A stretch of DNA of 64,000 nt from Anoplopoma fimbria (lineage: Eukaryota > Chordata > Actinopteri > Perciformes > Anoplopomatidae), in assembly GCF_027596085.1 (NCBI RefSeq), contig NC_072451.1, positions 6,233,013 to 6,297,012 of the forward strand. Direction: 5' to 3'. The stretch's first letter is position 1, and every line of letters starts with the position of its first letter. The position numbers and the translations under genes are program-made. Below the pieces are notes generated by a model. That model did not search any database, was not told the DNA's origin, and saw only the letters and a list, made by a program, of their open reading frames with translations. This document shows positions 25,330 to 39,400 of the stretch, in pieces.

Positions 25330-26849
25330 AGCAGCTTGATTTGTAGCAGTGTTGTTCTGAATATTCAAGGGGTTAGTCTTTCAGGGCTCGGAGTGGAGCA
25401 TAAATTCCTTTTTTTAATGCCATGTGGTTTTATTCACTGACCTATTTTGATCGTTAAAAGGAGCGCTGTGCTGAAAATGATGCATAAAAAAAAACTTGAC
25501 AAGGCTGTCCGAAAAAGGAAAAAAAGGAAAAAGTAGCAGGGAGTTTGGGGGGGGGGGGGGGGAGTAAGATACTAAACCATGATGTTGCAGATTTCTGGGC
25601 ATTTCATCCAGAAACAGTTCCTTCAAAATAGAGCAATCCTTTAACGTTTTCATGCCGCGATTGTTCCATCCAAAGGGCAGCTGACAGAGCCTACAGTATG
25701 TCACTGTGAGGCTGGACATCTTCATTACGATCTAGCCCCAGAGCCCGGCAGCAGAGAGGAAAATGTATCACACCTGATGTTTCCGTGGGGCTTTTATAGC
25801 AACCGTTTGCTCGACCATCCGTGCAAACTGCTCCAGATGTTGAATTCACCGGTAGAAGCCATATGCTTTTTGTTTATTTTTTATTGCGGTGTGATATATG
25901 AGCAGCACAAATAAAAGAAACGCTAGATATCTCTCTCAGACAGAGTGCAGGAAAATAAATACTAGGGTCCGTGCCACAAAGTCACTGCCTGTCATGCAAC
26001 AAGAAAACCATTAGGCTGTCTTGGCGGAGACTGATGGCTAATGAAGCGAATGCACACCAAAGTCTCATGGCGGGGAAGACAGAAGACACAACTCTCATTT
26101 ATATGCGCCTCATATACCAGCCCATCTGATTTAGAGGTTCAGGACTGCAACACAGACCAGCGCACTGAGAGCCACACGAAAGTGATAACTGCCCGAAGTA
26201 AAGCAATAAGGGGTGAGATTACACATAATGATTTACGATACCAGCGCGCTGCTTCACATACAAGTGACAAAAAAAACCCTGCAGAGATAATATCTATACC
26301 TCCAACACTGCATTTCTCTTCATTCCTGTATGCTTTGTAAGCATGTAAATAGCCCAGCCTGGACAATTTTAGGTCACATTTGATTAATGTGGAGAGTCTT
26401 ATTGGTTAAGCTCTGCTGCCTTGACGAGCAGTGGCAGCTCGGGCTTCGTGTACACTGTAAATTGAATTATTGTGTTTCCTCGGAACATTTGCAATTCATT
26501 CAACCTGCGAATAGTAAAATAGCCCAGAGCAGCAATTAACCCACTTCACAGTTTTTGCTTATGATGGCAAAAACAGACTGCATGGCTGTCACAGTTTCTG
26601 TTTACTTAACAGTTGTGAACACACCACCAGCAGTTAAGCATTTAGTGGTTGAAACAAGTAGCAGAGCAACAGAAATATTATTTAAAGGGAAAGTATACCC
26701 GGAAATATGTAAAATACATATTTCCCCTATTGCATGTAGTGCTATAAATCAGTGTAGTTGTTGGAGGTATTGGCTGTAGACTCTATGGCTGATATCTTCA
26801 ATTTATCCTTTTTTCTCTGTTTTGTATCATAGGTTGATTCAAATTTGCA

Positions 26850-26990
26850 TTTTGATCTTTGGATTCAAGAAAAAAAGTCATTTTGAAGACTTTGCTTTGG
26901 GCTCTTGAAAAATGTGCTGGGCATTTGTCAATATTCTTTTCATATTATATAGACTTAATTATTCAACCTTTAATGAGAAAAGTGCAGTCC
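26850..26990 (+). repeat. AT-rich interspersed repeat, copy B
   Basis: A short copy with gaagactttgctttgggctc, ttgaaaaatgtgctgggcat and a tail of diverged att-rich sequence, matching the distal half of the family. Confidence 0.4.
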
Positions 26991-28309
26991 TTCGTATATG
27001 TAGTCATATCTGAGGCAGTTTTCAGATTTACGTAAGGTTTCGCCTCTGTAAAATACCCTTAAGTGAATCGTGCAACTCTTCCAGGAAGTAAAGTAAACAC
27101 ACGATCTTCATTAGTTTCTAATGGATGCTTTTATCTCCAGTTAAGCTTACTACTATTTAATCCTACATAACTTAATTTATATCCCTCAGACAGTCATTAG
27201 TTTCATGTCAGGCAGTTTGAATCCATAAATAATTTGCCTGAGCAATTGAGAGACACGTCTGTATTTCCTTACTTTATATTTAGTAAATGAGCAGATGTGT
27301 CCCTCGACTGTGTGGCTGCCTTTCGACGTAGCCCGGCCTTCGGCAATATGCTGAGCTTTTTAATCCTTTCATGTACTCCACACACAGCATGTTGCCATTT
27401 CCAGGCCCCCGAGTCTCCCCCCCTCCAAGGCTGCTCGGTCCTCGATGGTTGAAATATAGGAAACAGCTATACATCTATACATACATAGTGTAATTAAAAG
27501 ATTGAATTAGGTTATTCAGTGTAGTATAAAGGTTGCTTGTTGAGCCTAATTAAGACCTTCATGTAAGATAACATGCTTGACTTGCCCCAATCCATTTATC
27601 CACAGACGTTGCACCACTAATCACATGTTAAATAAAAAAATTAAAAATCCTATCCAATTAAACAGCCCATCAGTATCAAGCATGCTGCAGGAACAGTGTC
27701 TTCTAACTGCACAGTTTAATATCCTGAGTATGTTCCGCTCTGATATCCGGCGATATCACAGTTAAAATGATTCTTACTGATTTAAGATGGCACCCATCCG
27801 ATATCTGGAGGCTCCCTGTTGCCAAAAAACATACATCATAGTCAGGAAGGTCAAGAGCTCGGTCTATAAATGTGTCCATCACTAATTTACCCCTCTGCCT
27901 ATCATTCATGAGCATCTGGTCCACAGAGCTCCAACTGGCTGTTGCCGGGGCTCAGGTGTTGACTTATGAGGAAATTACAGACTCTATTTTTTTTGACAAA
28001 TGCTCGAAATGAACTGAAAGCACATCGAGATACTCTTTTCTATCTTGTGTGAATGATCCATCTTGAATTTAATCTGAAAGCAAAGAAGGAGATGTAGCAC
28101 CTCTAGCGGCTCACAAAACAGGCCCAGATGAAAACGAGATGTGCTCTGTAAATACAAAACTGTTCAAACAGCTGCTTCTTTACACGAGCCTTTCACTGTG
28201 GGAGACAGTTCAGTTTATTAATGTGTCAGGTGAGGAGGAGCCTGCACACACAAGTTAACACACTGTTCCTCAGACTAAAGTCATGGAGAGCTGAAATGAA
28301 TAGTCGACC

Positions 28310-28570
28310 ATAGGAAAAAAGTCATTCTTTTTAAGTAAAAACATTAAACATACTTTGGTTCCAGCTGCTTAAATATGAGAATATTTCCCTGTTAATAGAA
28401 TATTGTTGGGTTTAGGAGCGCAGCTCAGACAAAACGCCACATTTAAAGATGTTGCTTCGCTTTTTGGTGGACTTTTTTGCGGCATTTTCCAACATTTTAC
28501 AGACCAAACAATTAAGGGAGAAAATAACAGACAATTTAATTAAAAATGAAAATAATCTTTATCATTTGAG
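28310..28570 (+). repeat. AT-rich interspersed repeat, copy C
   Basis: Contains ggttccagctgcttaaatat, ttttgcggcattttcc, cattttacagaccaaacaat and gagaaaataacagacaattt in the usual order of this family. Confidence 0.5.
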
Positions 28571-30329
28571 CCCTATAATTTCCTGAAAGCCCTACAGAAA
28601 TGTACTTTTTAAAGACAGAAATGCCAAAAAATTCACTGTAAAATGTAAATATTTGCTGTTTTTATTCTACGATGGTATATTAATTGTCTTTGAACCATTT
28701 TGGAGTATATGTCATATAAAACTTTTACTTCTATCTGTTCCAATTATACACCTACTGTACCTAAAACAAACCCACCAGACAAACAAAGCTACAGCTCTCA
28801 AGTTTGAGACACAAACAAGCCTTCACACTTCCATAACGTTTCTACAAGGCCCCACAACAGTTCAGCAACACTCTTTTCAAAATAAGTATAAAGAAACCAC
28901 AGTAACAGTAGATAACATGACACGCAAACACGCTAAAAATAATTCTGTTGTCACACCGAGAGCAGAAACCAACTAGATCTGGAACCTTAAACAAAATCTT
29001 TCAAACCAGTCTGCACCCCCTCCAGATTTAGAAAAATCTACCAGTCCTCATAAATACGAATGAAAAGTAGCCCAAAAATTTTCAAAAATAATCACACAGT
29101 TCTGTCTCCCAAGAGTTAATTTCTTGGATGGCAACAATCCTGATAATTAATCAAGAAATAACTCAAATGTTGAGTGAGTTTGTTCCTCTCAAGATAACAA
29201 AAAGAAGTAAAAAAAAATAGATAATAATCATAATTCTTCATTGTGTGTAAAATATTGAAGATTTAAGAGGTACAGACTCGACACAGGAAGGTGATCATTA
29301 ACATCAGAGGAGGCTGGAAGCTTGCAACATAAAAGTCGTCATATTTTCTGACATAAAACAAGCAGATTCTGTGAAATGTTGTCAGCGCAACGCCGTTGAT
29401 GTTGAGCATGACTGTTTTTATGATGCCATACAATTTGAAGAACATGATATCTATTATCATCGTCAAATTAAAAAGCTGCACTCTCAGGCGCCGCATGTGT
29501 CGGGTCACAGAGCAGGTGAACGGTACAGTAAGTGAAGCCCATCTCCGGTAATAAAACCACATTTGCTGGAGCACTCTGCGGGCAGCTGCTTCTCCTGCGT
29601 TCACAAACGGCCGTTCATCATCTCGCAAAAGGGCCACAGCTGTCCTCAGGTTTTAAGAGACGGAGATGTCACGCTGCAATCTCCACATCATCCAGGCAAT
29701 CTAACTCGGCTCCTCTCGCCTTTGTGTCAAAGACAAGAGCATTATTTGAAAAACATTGCTCTGCAAATTGGTGGGACAGGAAATATCTGATGGCGTGGTT
29801 GTAAAAAAAAGGACTGACGCTGACTCGACTTAAAGGCACAAAAGGTTCGGTTTATTTAATCTGTGGATTCTTACAGAAAAACATTAAAGGAGAAAGAAGG
29901 GCTGGAGCCTGGCAGGGTGTACAGGAGGGCACCTGCTAAGACAAAGTGCTCGTCTCAGAGCCGCAAACCTCATTTTTCACCACGTGAAGACATTCATTTT
30001 AAAAGCAGGTTCGCAAATGATGTCAGGATTTCTACTTACATCCATTACAGAGCTGGCTTGTCTCCGACAGCTCGATGAGGGGCGTGTGGTGGCAGGCGGG
30101 AAAAAACCCTGTGATCTTGTATTTCAGATTGAACGTCTAAAGTCAATAAATCTTCAGTCATACATCTGTGCAACACGCGATCGTTTACATTTATAGAAAA
30201 AAATATTATCAATTAAAAACACATGGAACGACTCTACATTTATTTTGAAATGCATATCCCATAGTTTCTTCAGTAATATTGCAGAATGTGCATAATCTTT
30301 TTTATTCATATACATGTAAATATAAACTG

Positions 30330-30600
30330 GAGCCACAACTAATGATCGTTTTAATTATGGATTAAACATTTTTTTGCCAATAAGTTGATTGATGGGTGAG
30401 TTGTTTGATCTATAACATGTCACCACATTCATCCAGCGCTTGTTGATTGTTTTGTCTGAACTCCAATGGAGGTGGACAGTTTTTTGGCATTTTTCTCAAG
30501 ATGGCTTGAACTATAAATTGATTATCAATCACATTAACTGTCTGTCAATCAATGAATCATGAATCAAGTAATTGCCACAGCTCTATTATCATCTTTTGTA
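30330..30600 (+). repeat. AT-rich interspersed repeat, copy D
   Basis: Contains gttttaattatggattaaac, ttttttggcatttttctcaa, ttgattatcaatcac and a terminal gtcaatcaatgaatc followed by cacagctct. Same family as copies A, B, C and E. Confidence 0.5.
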
Positions 30601-32485
30601 TCATTTCTTTAATATGATATATTCCTCACTACATTGAAAATAACATTAAATGTGGACTCGGCTGCCAGTTTATTAGGTGTAATGAATGCAGTCTGTTGCA
30701 TCTTATTTCACCAGTGTATATGGGGTGGACAAACTATTAGAAATATCTCTCTGTATAACACAATAGAGTTCAACAGCACCATAAAACTACGGCCTCCACA
30801 ATGATTATGAAGTTGAATCAACATCTATCACAAACTAAACATTAAAACCCTCATGAGGGTAGAATTAATTGAACTGTTGTTATTATAATAAGCAGAATAC
30901 GTCATGTACATAATTAGATCCTGTGTTGACTTGATTTACTTTTTGCTATTATGAACAATGTTGTTTAGACCTTATAGAGCCCGGGTGACAGAACAACATT
31001 CAAGACAGCCTTAATTATAATAATATATCACATAAATAAAACCTATAATGTAACTTAAAGTGCCAAAGGATACATCTTAAACATTAAAATTAATAAAATA
31101 ACTCATTTAATTAGAATGTAAGTTTGAAAAGCACTAATAAAGAGTCAAAATGTATTTTTCAAATTTTACATGAAGGAAATATACTAAATTAATCTTTTAT
31201 CACATCATCTAGAAGATTTCTGTTTCTGTATAACCAAGAGTCAATGATTTATGCATGAAATGTATCTTGAAATGAAAAAAGCCTCTTGGAAGTTTTTGAA
31301 TCCTGTGGATTTAAACTTGGGTTTTTAACAAGTAGCTCGCGAGCAAAATAAAGGCTCTTTTGAAAAATGGAATGCACAGAAACAGTCTTTCATCTGTTAT
31401 GAATATTGCTCCTTAATATGTTTGTCTAGTTACTTGTTAGCTAACAGTTTCTCATTTACTCCTTACACACTCAGCAGATGCTGAATGCTTTGCAAACGTG
31501 ATAAAATGTATATCCAATCAAAATCACAGACATCCCGCCCCCTTCTGACACAATCAGCCAATCAGCTGTCAAAGCTTTGAACCCGCTTTGCCGCTTTGAC
31601 GCTGTCGGCCGTTAGCCTACTAGAATGTCAGCCGTTAGCGTATTAGCAAGTGCATAGCAGACTTTACAATGACCGCAAAAACCAGCCTGGCAAACAAATG
31701 TACATGCATGACATAATTTAAAAGACAACAGTCTCTGTTTAACAAACTGACAAAGAAAACCAAGCTAGCAACAGAGGTTTCGTTTTGTGGCGCATATCCT
31801 AACGGACCACAAACTGCTCTTCGTCTATGGCTGGATTATAATCGAGGCGATGACTGTGGGGGCTGAAAATCGTTATTAAAGACCCATAAAAGTCAGACGA
31901 AAAAAGATGTCTGCTGTTGGCGATGTACAACTTGGTGTTATAAATAGCCCTCGGCCACTTTGATTTTGTTCAATGAGCTTTTAGAGTAAAAAAAGGTTGA
32001 AGATCCCTGCTGTAGAACAATGCAGCGGCTCAACTAAAAGGTGGCATTGAGCCAACAACACAAACTAAGGATTGCTCAAGGCTGTGATATTGGAGATAAA
32101 TAAACACAGTAATTTGTGCTTGTCATAAAAAAGATGGAAAACCATGAGTTAATTGCGTTTTGGCATTCGTGCACACGAAATCCACAGGTGTTTTTTTTCT
32201 TTACGAGTGAGGTGTTTACGAGGATCCTTCATGATAGGATGACGAATGGGAATTTGCAGTTCTGAGTTTGCTTTTGAATCTCCTTTTGTTGCACCAGATG
32301 CTTTTTTAGGGAACAAAGCTTTGAGATGCTTCTGATTCAACATCTCAAATGCATGCAGTTATGCTATATTGACATCACACTCATCTGTGTTGCTGGCAAC
32401 CGAAGATTACATCTATTCAGTCATAGCCAGAAGCATTCAATCAACAATATTCAGTTTTCTTTTTGAGTTTTCTTTTAAGACTGTT

Positions 32486-32514
32486 TTTGATACTAAACAT
32501 TGTTTAGTATCAAA
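32486..32514. repeat. Short perfect hairpin
   Basis: TTTGATACTAAAC, a 3-base loop and the exact complement GTTTAGTATCAAA. It lies 38 bases before the candidate leader exon at 32552. It may be chance, given the AT content. Confidence 0.6.
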
Positions 32515-32551
32515 TTGATACTTTAACTACATCTTCCTTCTGTTACTGCAG

Positions 32552-32774
32552 CACGACCACCGATCAGGGACCGCTAAGAGTGAAACCTCCCCACACTGTA
32601 GCCCTCATTCTGCTGTTCAACACCCACAGCCGGCCAGGAGAGCTGACAGCACTGCTCTCCGAGTCTGACAGCCATGATCCGGGGAGGCCCTCTGCTGCGG
32701 CTCAGATCAGGGATCAACTCACCGCTTGATGGCTAGATCTCACCATACAAAGCACTGGGGGCCTTTCTACTGAG
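32552..32774 (+). other. Candidate untranslated leader exon of sntg1
   Basis: A good polypyrimidine acceptor (tccttctgttactgcag, ending 32551) and a consensus donor (gag|gtacgt) enclose 223 bases that are GC-rich compared with the flanks. Inside is an upstream ORF of 20 codons (ATG 32674, TAG 32734-32736; MIRGGPLLRLRS...). It lies 666 bases before the first coding exon. It is inferred to be 5' UTR because no long frame crosses it. Confidence 0.45.
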
Positions 32775-33440
32775 GTACGTCTCCAACTCCCTCTGCGGCA
32801 CAGGTTCTATAATTCAAATGTGAGCCATTTTTGTTCTATACTCATTTTGTTGAGTCAAGTGGCAGTCGTGTCTGATTAAAACTGAGTGGAACTGGTTTAT
32901 TTAAATGAGGCATAACATTTCTTCAAGGCTGTATACTTGTGTATTTCTCTGTATATAGCAGGTAGGATAATTTAAGAAGTATGTGGCAGGTAATGGTTCT
33001 GTCGCTCTTTTCTTTAAAAACAGCATAGGTGTCAGGTTGTAGTACTTAAACTGTGGTATTTTCTCCTGCAGTGGCCCAGTTTTCTCTCTGACAAGGCTTC
33101 AGATAGAGCAACACAGTTCATTTCTGGGAGCGCTGGATTCAATATTGAAACATTTATTAGGATACCTGGGTTCTCACCTTTTTGCTAATGAATTATTCAT
33201 TAACGCTTAATGGTTTCCGGTATTCCCCGGGGATTGCTCAATGGGGATTTTTTAAAGTTGAGTTAGAAAAAGGCACATATCTAGGAGTTCCACATGAGAA
33301 AGGCAGAACTTTAATGAAAGTAGATGTCCTGCTAAGAATGCTAGTTTGAATCCGCTGTACGTTTTTGCTGCAGCGAGTTGGAAGTGTTGTTAAAGCATTT
33401 TTCTCCACGTACTAACTCATCTTGTTTTTCACGGTTGCAG

Positions 33441-33490
33441 TATCCCTCACTGCGTAGTAGCACATGGATTTCAAGACTTCAAATGAAGAG
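33441..33490 (+). CDS. sntg1: sntg1 first coding exon (start codon)
   Basis: The acceptor ttcacggttgcag ends at 33440. The ATG lies at 33464 after 23 untranslated bases and is followed by MDFKTSNEE, which aligns with MDFRTACEE of human SNTG1. The donor is gag|gttggt, a weak match to consensus. Confidence 0.85.
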
Positions 33491-36400
33491 GTTGGTACGA
33501 TTCAATCAATGTAATATTTTGACAGTAAATTGACTGATTATAGAAACAGCCTTGGCATTTTCAAGTGCCTGAAAGCATGCGGCTAGACAGCACATAAATC
33601 TGGGGCCCTGTGCATAAGTAGCCTCAGAGGCTCCAGCTCCCCTTTTAATACATCCATTGTTACACCTGCTAAATAACTCAATCAACAAGCAAACACATAC
33701 AATGAAACAGGCTTATTAAAGGGAAAATCCAATTACCCGCTGCGCCGTAAAAAGGAAAAAGTCATAATTAGCCATTCTTGTTTGATAAAGCTCTTTGTCC
33801 TGCAAGTTAGTTTTTTATTTTTACAAACGCACATCAAATAGCGTGCTATTTAAAAAAAAAAAAAAAATCCTTTTTGATCTTTTCTTTTCTTTATTTTGGA
33901 TTGCCACTTTTTTTGTGTTCATAATATGTCTACAGTATTTTACCACTTGTTAAAAATCACCATGTAAAAAAACAAAAAAAAACAGGCTTCTTGATGAAAC
34001 TTTCTTACTACTTGTCTCCTATCAGTATAAAATGCAGTAATTTAGAGATTGAAGCGACTTTTAGTAGCCGCTTTATGAACTCAAGTTCTCAGTAACGGGA
34101 GGATGATGGACCTGCAATTGATCCACTTTTTGTGGCTGTTTGTCAAACTGAGGCCAGTGCTGCTTCATTTATCAGCAAGAGAACACTGCCAGCAAGTTGC
34201 TCCCCTCTTTGATTCTTTTCTTTCTTGCTCCTGGCTCATTTTTGTCTTTTGGTATCCAGATTTTAAACTTTCAATTTTGTTTTTAAAAGACATAACGGCT
34301 TCAAAGTTCACCTAAGTCCTAAGCATCAGCAAAACTACCAAGGTCGAATATTGATTTACCGTATTTTCCGCACTATAGGGCGCACTGGATTATAAGGCGC
34401 ACTGTCAATGAATGGTCTATTTTCGATCTTTTTTCATATATAAGGCGCACCGGACTATAAGGCGCATTAAGCGAAACAAAACAGTCAGTCAGTCAAACTT
34501 CCTCCACTTCCGTACCATTGATTCATTAACGTTGAATTCTCTCGCAGCTGCTCTATTCCCATGTTCTCCTGCGTGACTGACAGCCTTGAGTTTGAAGTCC
34601 GCGTCGTAAGCGTGTCTCTTGACCGGAGCCATGTTGGGTCCTTATACACACACACTGTAATATGATGGTGAAGCACAGTATGTATTACTCCGCGACGCTC
34701 CTGACTACGGTGGCCGTGATGCTGCTGCGGTGCGGCTTTGTCTAAGTCTACTAAAACATGTTGACAGAGCGCCGTGTACCACACAAAATCGCTTCGAGGT
34801 CAGTAAGCACAACCAGAATTAATCCATATATAAAGCGCTCCGGATTATAAGGCGCACTGTCGTTTTTTGAGAAAATTAAAGGCTTTTAAGTGCGCCTTAT
34901 AGTGCGGAAAATACGGTATATACCAAAAAAATAATCTGACAGACTTCTTAGATAGCAAAAAGCAATCGTTTTCTAAAAATGCTCATAACTAAAAACTGTA
35001 AACTTTTAACATCTGGCTTTATTTTAGGGGCCACCCCATTTGTGGCCCTTGGCAATTAGTTCCACTACCCCCCTCACTTCTACACCCCTGTGTTAGAAAG
35101 CGATGTCCTTGTTGCATATCCTGCATTGGAAATTCTCATGTGCACGCTATCAGATTAGAGACGATAGTGCAGATAATAATTGGGGGTGGGGGGTTTGGAG
35201 GGGAGAGTGATAGATGAACATACATTAGGATCACAGATAAGGCTAATTATGTGCAATGCAAGTGCTACAACAGGTCAAACAACGCTCAACCACGTGAGAT
35301 GCAGTCTGACCCTATATACAATTATGGCACTACTGCCCTCATTTTGCTCGGCTAATGACTCTCGCACACACATTACTTAAAATAATGTGAATTAATGTGC
35401 CCCTCATTTAGTTTCTAGCGCTGCAGCTGCAGACTGAGGCTAATTTCTTCACATTCCTAATTACGGGCGTAAGATAATATGCTCTATAAACTGGCTTTGA
35501 TTCAAACTTGACCCGCGGTTGAGATACTCTGTCTAAGAATAGCAACCAACTGTCTTGTTAACTGATGAGCGGCGTATCCCAGGTGACAAGGACGCTGACA
35601 CTGGTGTCTTTTTATTTTCGATTAGTAGTCTTGTCAGGTGAAGGTGCTTCTTTTATTTAGACCTTTTTTAAGTCAAGGACAGGGCAGGCATTGCAATTAG
35701 CCAGGGAGGAGGAAGGATACGCAGAATGCAAATTTATGCGGATTAGCACGTTTTAAATGGATCATTGGAAACAGTTGCTTGTGTGAAGCAGGGAAATTCA
35801 AATGTGGAGGGCGAGCTTGGTTCCAGCCACTTAATTTCACAGGTTCTTAATTTGCCATCATCCTCATCAGCGTTACACGTAGAACAAATTAGATGATATA
35901 ATTTTTTTTCTCTCAGCGTGTATGTATTCAAAGCACACGACTCACAAAAAGCTGCTTCTCAGAGGGCATAACAACATAAATCAGAAGTTGTCCTATGTTT
36001 TTATATATGTATTTATATAAATAAATGTGTGTGTATTACTCAGAGTGCTGAAACTGGTTATTTGTTCCAACATTAGCATTAACAAGGAAAGTAGTAAAAA
36101 AAGAAAATAACCAAAGCTCTATATCCTAATTTCCATGTTCCTCCTGCAGTGAGTATTCTCAACAACATTTCATTTCATGGCCAGTTAATTTAGTCATGGA
36201 GGGATGATGAATGATTTTATCTCTCTGACTGTTCGCAGACAAAGACTGGGATTTATTTGATGCAAGAAGGTAATGAGGAGCCGTTTAATATTCGACTGCA
36301 CTTGGCCAAAGATATTCTGACCATTCAAGAACAAGATGTCATCTGTGTGTCAGGAGAGCCTTTTTATTCAAGTGTAAGTAACCCAGTCCGTCTCATAATC

Positions 36401-39400
36401 ACTAAATGCCGCTGTGCCACACTTCACATGCTCATCTAACTAAACTGTAAGGACTCTCTGTCTGTCTGTGTGTCTGTTCTTTGATTTTCTCAACAACCGT
36501 TCATCCGATCCACTTCACACTTGGCGTGAATTGCTAAGAACCCCACAAAGTGCAGGATTGAGTGTGAGCCCTTGAGATCTATGTGACATATTTATTATTA
36601 TTGCGTTATGTAAGCTACAAACACTGCGTATTGCACTGAGTGGGGACCCCCATTAAGTGTTACACCACCGTCCTAGCTACACCCAGGCTGTGCTCATCCA
36701 CCAATTGTAGTTATACCTAAAAAAATAATGTACTGTCATTTTGAAATGGGGCTGGCTTTGCTAAACCTAACTAAGTCGTTTAGTTGACTTAACCTAAGTA
36801 AGTTATTTCCGGTAAAGAAGGGATTTAATTTTGAAGAGACTGAATGCATGTAACAAGCGAAAATGGACACATGTTGCTGGTTTTCTTAGGAGAACGCACA
36901 AAAATAAGGAATAACTTTTTTGCAATACAATATTCGAACTGTTGCATGAGGATACGTGGCTACAGTACATTCAAGGAACAGATGAAAAAAGAGAGACTGG
37001 AAATCCATGGGAGATATTTATTACTTTTTGAGGCCAAAAAATGATTGAGTGAGCTCATTCACCCAAATGATGTCGCATATACTAGATTAATAGTGTCATG
37101 GCAGGTGCATTGTTTCGCGGTTCTTTAGAAAGCTGCAAGTATCAAAACAGGCTCATTTGAGAAACTAGGCCCTGCGCTTGCATGTTGAAATCAGTAACAT
37201 TTACTGCACAATACATGAGGGTTACAGCACAAAGATACTGAGAATGACAAATCTACGTCATGTAATCTATTCCTCATAAATCAAATGTAGCTATTAAATA
37301 GTGATTAACCTGCTGGATCATGGTGTATAGAGTGTAGCCTAATAATTAAGCCGCGCTCGTCATCACGTCTGACAACTTTTTCTTCGCATTAATAAATTCA
37401 CTCTTTGAAAAAACTCCACTGAGGCCCGAGTCCATTTCCCCTCTCAAAAGGGAATTATTATTCAGTAATGTTACTGTAAAAGACTTCAAAGATTTAAAGA
37501 GGAAGCGCTTATGTCCTCTGAAACATGATGACTAATTAACGTAAAGCAAGAAGACACGCTACAGTAATACCACATGCTACAGTAATACCACATTAGCATA
37601 TCAGGTACTCCTAGTGAAGACTTTCTTAGCCGCGGTGACCAATTTACACTTATACATCTAAAGGAAAGCGTTGACTTCCTGCACACTGTCAGCACTAAAT
37701 ATGTTGAAATGTATGGTCAGGCACCAACTTCCCAAAAGGATACAACAACATCTTTATTATAGAGCTACAGGCCAAAACAACCACTAGAAAAAAAGGAGTC
37801 AAATGACCTCACCTGTGACGATTACAGAATCAATAATTGTAAAAAAACAGCAAATAAAAAAAACATCACTGATATGAGACAATTTCTCTTAAGAGCCATA
37901 GACTTAAATGAATTATCTTTCATGAATAAGAGAAGTTCAAATAGAGAAGGGGAAGAGGATTGGACAACAACCAGTAAAAATCTCACATCCAGACTTATTA
38001 ATAAGTCTTGATATGTTGTTATTGTTTCAGGTTTTTGTGAGTTTTTACTTTTTTGACTGGTTGTTGAAGCCTGTGGCTCAAATATAAAGATGTTGTTTTT
38101 ACACTTTGGGAATTCTCTGCCTAGTGAAGGTCTACTGTATGAACGAAACATTACCTTTTTAATACAAACAATCCACTTTCTTTTTGTCATTTTACATTTA
38201 CCCACCCCTGCTTTGTCAAAACTGTCTTCCATACTCCTGGATATATATTAATAGTGTTAATGGTAATGAGTAACATCCATGTACTGTACTGTTTAGCTCT
38301 GGCTTGGCATTTTTCCACAATATATCATTATATTGCAAATGTATGCAAAACCACACAACTTCAGTCAAAATCAATGAACTGTGTTTAATAATGATTGTGA
38401 GTAAATGTTGCTCAAATTCATGAATTTGTACAAACAAACAAGAAAGGTAAAAAATGATGATATCGCATTATCACTGCTTCCTACTTTATGCACGATTATT
38501 ATTGAAAATATGCTTTACTGTTTTTTTATGTACCTTACAAAAACAAATATAGATGTATAACTTCATTTTTTAGGTTTTTATTGTCCTCCGTTTGATTTGA
38601 TTATGATTAAAAGCAACCTGTTGTAGGAGCTCCCACAGGCTCAGTATCAGTCTGAACTCATTTCTCGACTCTAACTGAATCTCTTCCAGGAGAGGACTGT
38701 AACGATCAGGAGGCAGACAATTGGAGGGTTTGGCCTGAGCATCAAGGTAATTTAGATCCCATCTGATTAGGCTGCTTGTCCCAGCTGCTTTAAATTAAGT
38801 CAGAACAAGCGTTATTGATCATTTTCTTGTCAATCTGAAATAACAGCGTTAGCTGAGGGATTCGCGGAAAATTGAGTTGCTCTCGAGTGTTTGTGGTTCT
38901 TTTGTAATTCAATGTAGTTTAATTTGTCCTTAGGGTGGAGCAGAGCATAAAATCCCTGTTGTGATATCCAAGATATCAAAAGAACAAAAAGGTATATTGT
39001 TGTTTTTGGAAAAAATCCATTTCCTTCCCCTAGTTTATTTTTACTAAAGTTATTTATTTTTTACTTCCAGCTGAACTCTCCGGGCTGCTTTTCATCGGAG
39101 ATGGCATCCTTCAGGTAAAATGCCAGAGCTCTTGTTTGTACACCTCATCCTACCCTGCAAAATAACACACTGTATCTTTAATAATTCATGTGCCACATGT
39201 CCACAAAGCTGCATCCCCACAGGTAAATGTCACATCCCAAAACTTTCATTTGTTACATGTAATCCACAAAAAAAAAAAAGAAATCCCCTCTCAGCGCATC
39301 TGATGCAGCAGAAACATTTACAAGCCAGCCAAAGGCGCTCTGTATTCAGAGCGGATGTGACTCTCTTGTTTACAATTTTTAGCGCAGATGTCATAACAGT

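Larger units (their letters stand above)
23690..32551 (+). other. Probable sntg1 leader intron
   Basis: Nearly 9 kb without a recognised coding exon, containing the GT tract, repeat copies B, C and D, and the orphan exon-like segment at 25144. From about 31310 to 31990 there is a moderately repetitive segment ending aaaaaaggttgaagatccct gctgta (two parts), which resembles the end of dispersed fish repeats. The intron status depends on the leader-exon model. Confidence 0.4.

Noticed and set aside
29263..29637. 124-codon minus-strand open frame
   Set aside because: No recognised domain, no splice context and an ordinary length for chance in this window; no evidence of selection visible.
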